NCBI GenBank assembly: GCA_003508835.1
Contig: PUFA01000077.1
Location: forward strand, 2,866,001-2,930,000
DNA length: 64,000 nt
Source of the DNA: Eonycteris spelaea
Taxonomy: Eukaryota > Chordata > Mammalia > Chiroptera > Pteropodidae
Direction of reading: 5' to 3'
Part shown: positions 61,782-64,000 of the stretch, piece after piece
Layout: each line of letters begins with the position of its first letter
Numbering within the stretch: position 1 is the first letter of the stretch
Notes under the pieces: model-generated
Told to the model about the DNA's origin: nothing
The model's database searches: none
The model's input: the letters and a program-made list of their open reading frames with translations, nothing else
Position numbers and translations under genes: made by a program

Positions 61782-63520
61782 GTAAGGAGATGGCATTCAA
61801 AATCCAATCCGGTGGAGGAGGTAGAGGGGGTAAAAGGAGTCAAACATGTAAAATTGGAAGTCACGTAAATTACATTAAGTGAATAAAAAAAAAATTCAGT
61901 TCGGGATGGGAGCTCCAAAACTACCTTTAAACGTCAAATCCTGAAAGTGTCAACAGCAATTTTTTAAAAATCAAGATTCTAACCTCTCTGTAGAGAGTGC
62001 ACATTTGTTCCATTTCTTATAATAGCCCAATCTCTGTCTTTAAATTCCCTTTATTTCTTAGCAGTAAAACTTGTTCATCAATATCATGAATATATTAGAA
62101 GAAAAAAAATGCAACCCTAAATGTATCAAAAAAGAGAAAAAGTTAGTAAATTAATGGACTTAAAACTCAGAGAATGAACAAAATGCTAATATTATGCATT
62201 AATATACATATATCCTTTTCTTAAGGATTTGAGAACATTGGAATATGTGCTTTTTATTTTTAAATAGCAGATTTGAAGCACATAAAATCCATGATATATT
62301 ACAACATCTTATATTGAAAACTGAGGATAAAAGTCTAAATAAACCACACTTTACTTTTTAAAAATAGTTCCGCATTTCATTACATTTTCTGCCATCTCTA
62401 AGATTTGACAAATTCATCAAATTCTAGCCGTCAGATTATGTGGTTGAAGTACACGGAATATCAGTGGGGAAGAAAATGATGATGAAGAAAAAGTCTTCAT
62501 TATACAATCAAGAAACATGAAGATCAGAATAGAAAGTCCTTAGGAAAACAATTGAGTGAGGACAAGAGCCAGCTTTTTTCCTGGGTGTGTTTTTACTTTA
62601 AAATAGATATGGAAACTTAGGTTAATTTACATAACAATACCAGTGTGTGGATAAAACAAAGAGAACAGATTTCAATTGAGCAAAGCAATCCTTCCTAAAT
62701 GGACTAATTCTGATAAATCACCAAGACATGGGGCTGCTAAATTCTAGACAATGAATTTATACAAAAGGAAACAAAGCCCCACAGACGTTTTTATTATAGA
62801 CGTTCTCACTGTGTCAGTACCAAGCTATAAAACAAGCAAAGAACTGAGCATAATTACAGCCTCTCAACAGAATGAGAAAAGCCCCATTGTAACTCATTGC
62901 AGTGGGAAGGGGGTTCTCTCAGCAGGACCATAAATCAGGTTCAAGGGCAGGAACCAGCCCTATTCCGTGCAAAGCACTGGGTTTGGTTCATAGACATGAA
63001 GTTGGGGTATCTCATGGAGGCAATGGAAGAACGAACCTAAGTCCTGAGACCAGAGGTTTGGGGTTTGGTCCTAGTGCTCACGTGATGTAGGGTTGCCTTG
63101 CAGGGGACCATCAACTTCTCTGAGCCAGTTTTCTCAATCACAAAATCTGGTCTTGTGACTATGTGTGCTATAGGGACCGTTCCAACGTGAGCATTCTGAT
63201 TCTTTCTTTCTCTTTCCTCTAGAACTATAGTTTGTATTCTTTTCTCCAACTGCAGGACAGTGTTGTAAAGTTTAATTGTTGACAAATGGAAAGGGAAAAT
63301 CCAAATGTCCACCTGCTGATCTCTGATGGGATAGACTGTACGTTACTGTTTGTCACGTTTCACTTTCCCTTCTCGGAGAATCCCTTCTTGCATGAGGTTT
63401 ACACGTCTCTGCTCCGTTGAACTCAGGAGTGGCCACGTGAGCGTGCTTTACTCATTGGAGTACAAAGGAAGTGATGTGTCACTTATAAGATGAACATTTT
63501 AATTTGTCACGTCTCTTCTC
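61782..63520. other. AT-rich intron or intergenic
   Basis: A diverged MIR at about 63060-63230 (CTTCTCTGAGCCAGTTTTCTC). Acceptor-like sites at 62786 and 63222 lead to frames that do not fit the rightward gene. From about 63525 to 63725 the text resembles a very old reversed L1 end (GGTAACCACCATTCTGTTGTC). Confidence 0.4.
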
Positions 63521-63839
63521 TCTGATGGCCATAGATATATTGGACGTAGAGGATGTTCTGTCGTTATAATTTGACATCTGTATACTCTACTAAATGATCA
63601 CCGTGTGAACTCTAGCTTCCTCCATTAATATGTATTTGTGCCCACTTTACCCACTTTGCTTTCCCCAACCCCCTGTCTCCTTGGTAACCACCATTCTGTT
63701 GTCTGTATCTACTATTTCCTGGATTTCTAGAGGAAGTGATGTATAGTTAAGACCAGAACAGTAAATAATAGAGAATTATAAATGTGTTTGTGTGTGTATG
63801 CACACATGTAAAGACAGGTTGGGGAATTAAGTGTGGCGG

Positions 63840-64000
63840 CAGTACACTAGTAAAGCGTGTTCTGGGAGACCACACATGTGCAAGGCTAGTGGGGAGTCCA
63901 GACAGCATATACTAAGGGAAGCATTGTCTGGAAAGGAAAGAGAAGCTAGATCACTGAGGACCTTATAAGTCATATTCAGGACTCTGCGTTTTATCTAAAA
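63840..64000 (-). mobile_element. L2 fragment, reverse orientation, cut by the window edge
   Basis: GGACCTTATAAGTCATATTC and the neighbouring AAGCATTGTCTGGAAAGG fit reverse L2. Confidence 0.45.

Noticed and set aside
63222..63285. Very strong plus-strand acceptor (TTTCCTCTAG) with short open frame
   Set aside because: The pyrimidine run is the end of a degraded MIR; no good donor, and the frames do not fit the rightward gene.

Overview
This window is vertebrate, almost certainly mammalian, nuclear DNA. It is mostly intron and intergenic sequence with old interspersed repeats (MIR, L2, L1/HAL1 fragments, hAT-type MITEs, MaLR-type LTRs), microsatellites, and very short coding exons bounded by GT/AG splice signals. 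There are no bacterial-style genes, operons, CRISPR arrays or rRNA/tRNA genes that I can support. The best preserved LINE (about 32.8-34.15 kb) is a 5'-truncated L1. Its 3' end (ACACCTGAAAC ... AACCAATGTCACC, then poly-A) resembles what I remember of bat L1s, and no lineage-specific SINE is abundant. I therefore suspect a bat, with moderate confidence only.

The organising feature is a CpG-rich segment at about 43.3-44.45 kb that looks like a bidirectional promoter. Leftward (minus strand) runs a multi-exon gene: an ATG exon (43803-43815), a 36-nt micro-exon (42392-42427), then at least one exon I could not find, then a set of exons whose codon phases all join (35347-35448, 29893-29968, 14657-14698, 7638-7816). 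A short last coding exon (2108-2134) and a poly-A signal (1892-1897) may end it. The predicted product is hydrophilic, rich in K, E, Q and R, and probably partly helical or coiled. I do not recognise the family.

Rightward (plus strand) a second gene seems to start in the same CpG island: a 5' UTR exon ending at 44256, a probable second UTR exon ending at 48833, an exon at 51412-51515 holding the likely start codon (51432), and a coding exon at 55491-55612. The gene must continue past that exon and perhaps past the window. I do not recognise this product either.

The rest is introns. From left to right: 0-8 kb, 3' end of the minus-strand gene with a MaLR-type LTR; 8-14 kb, L2, L1 and MIR; 15-16.2 kb, an old HAL1/L1 remnant; 17-32 kb, MIR, L2 and hAT elements with a 45-bp tandem duplication; 32.8-34.2 kb, the L1 with target-site duplications; 35.8-36.4 kb, another L1 end; 37-43 kb, mostly unique sequence; 43.3-44.4 kb, the promoter; 45-60 kb, introns of the plus-strand gene with three related LTR-type repeats, several L1 pieces and L2; 60-64 kb, microsatellites and L2/MIR. 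Most long open frames here are repeats or chance. All exon calls rest on reading splice signals and frames by eye, so an RNA-seq or cross-species alignment would be decisive.
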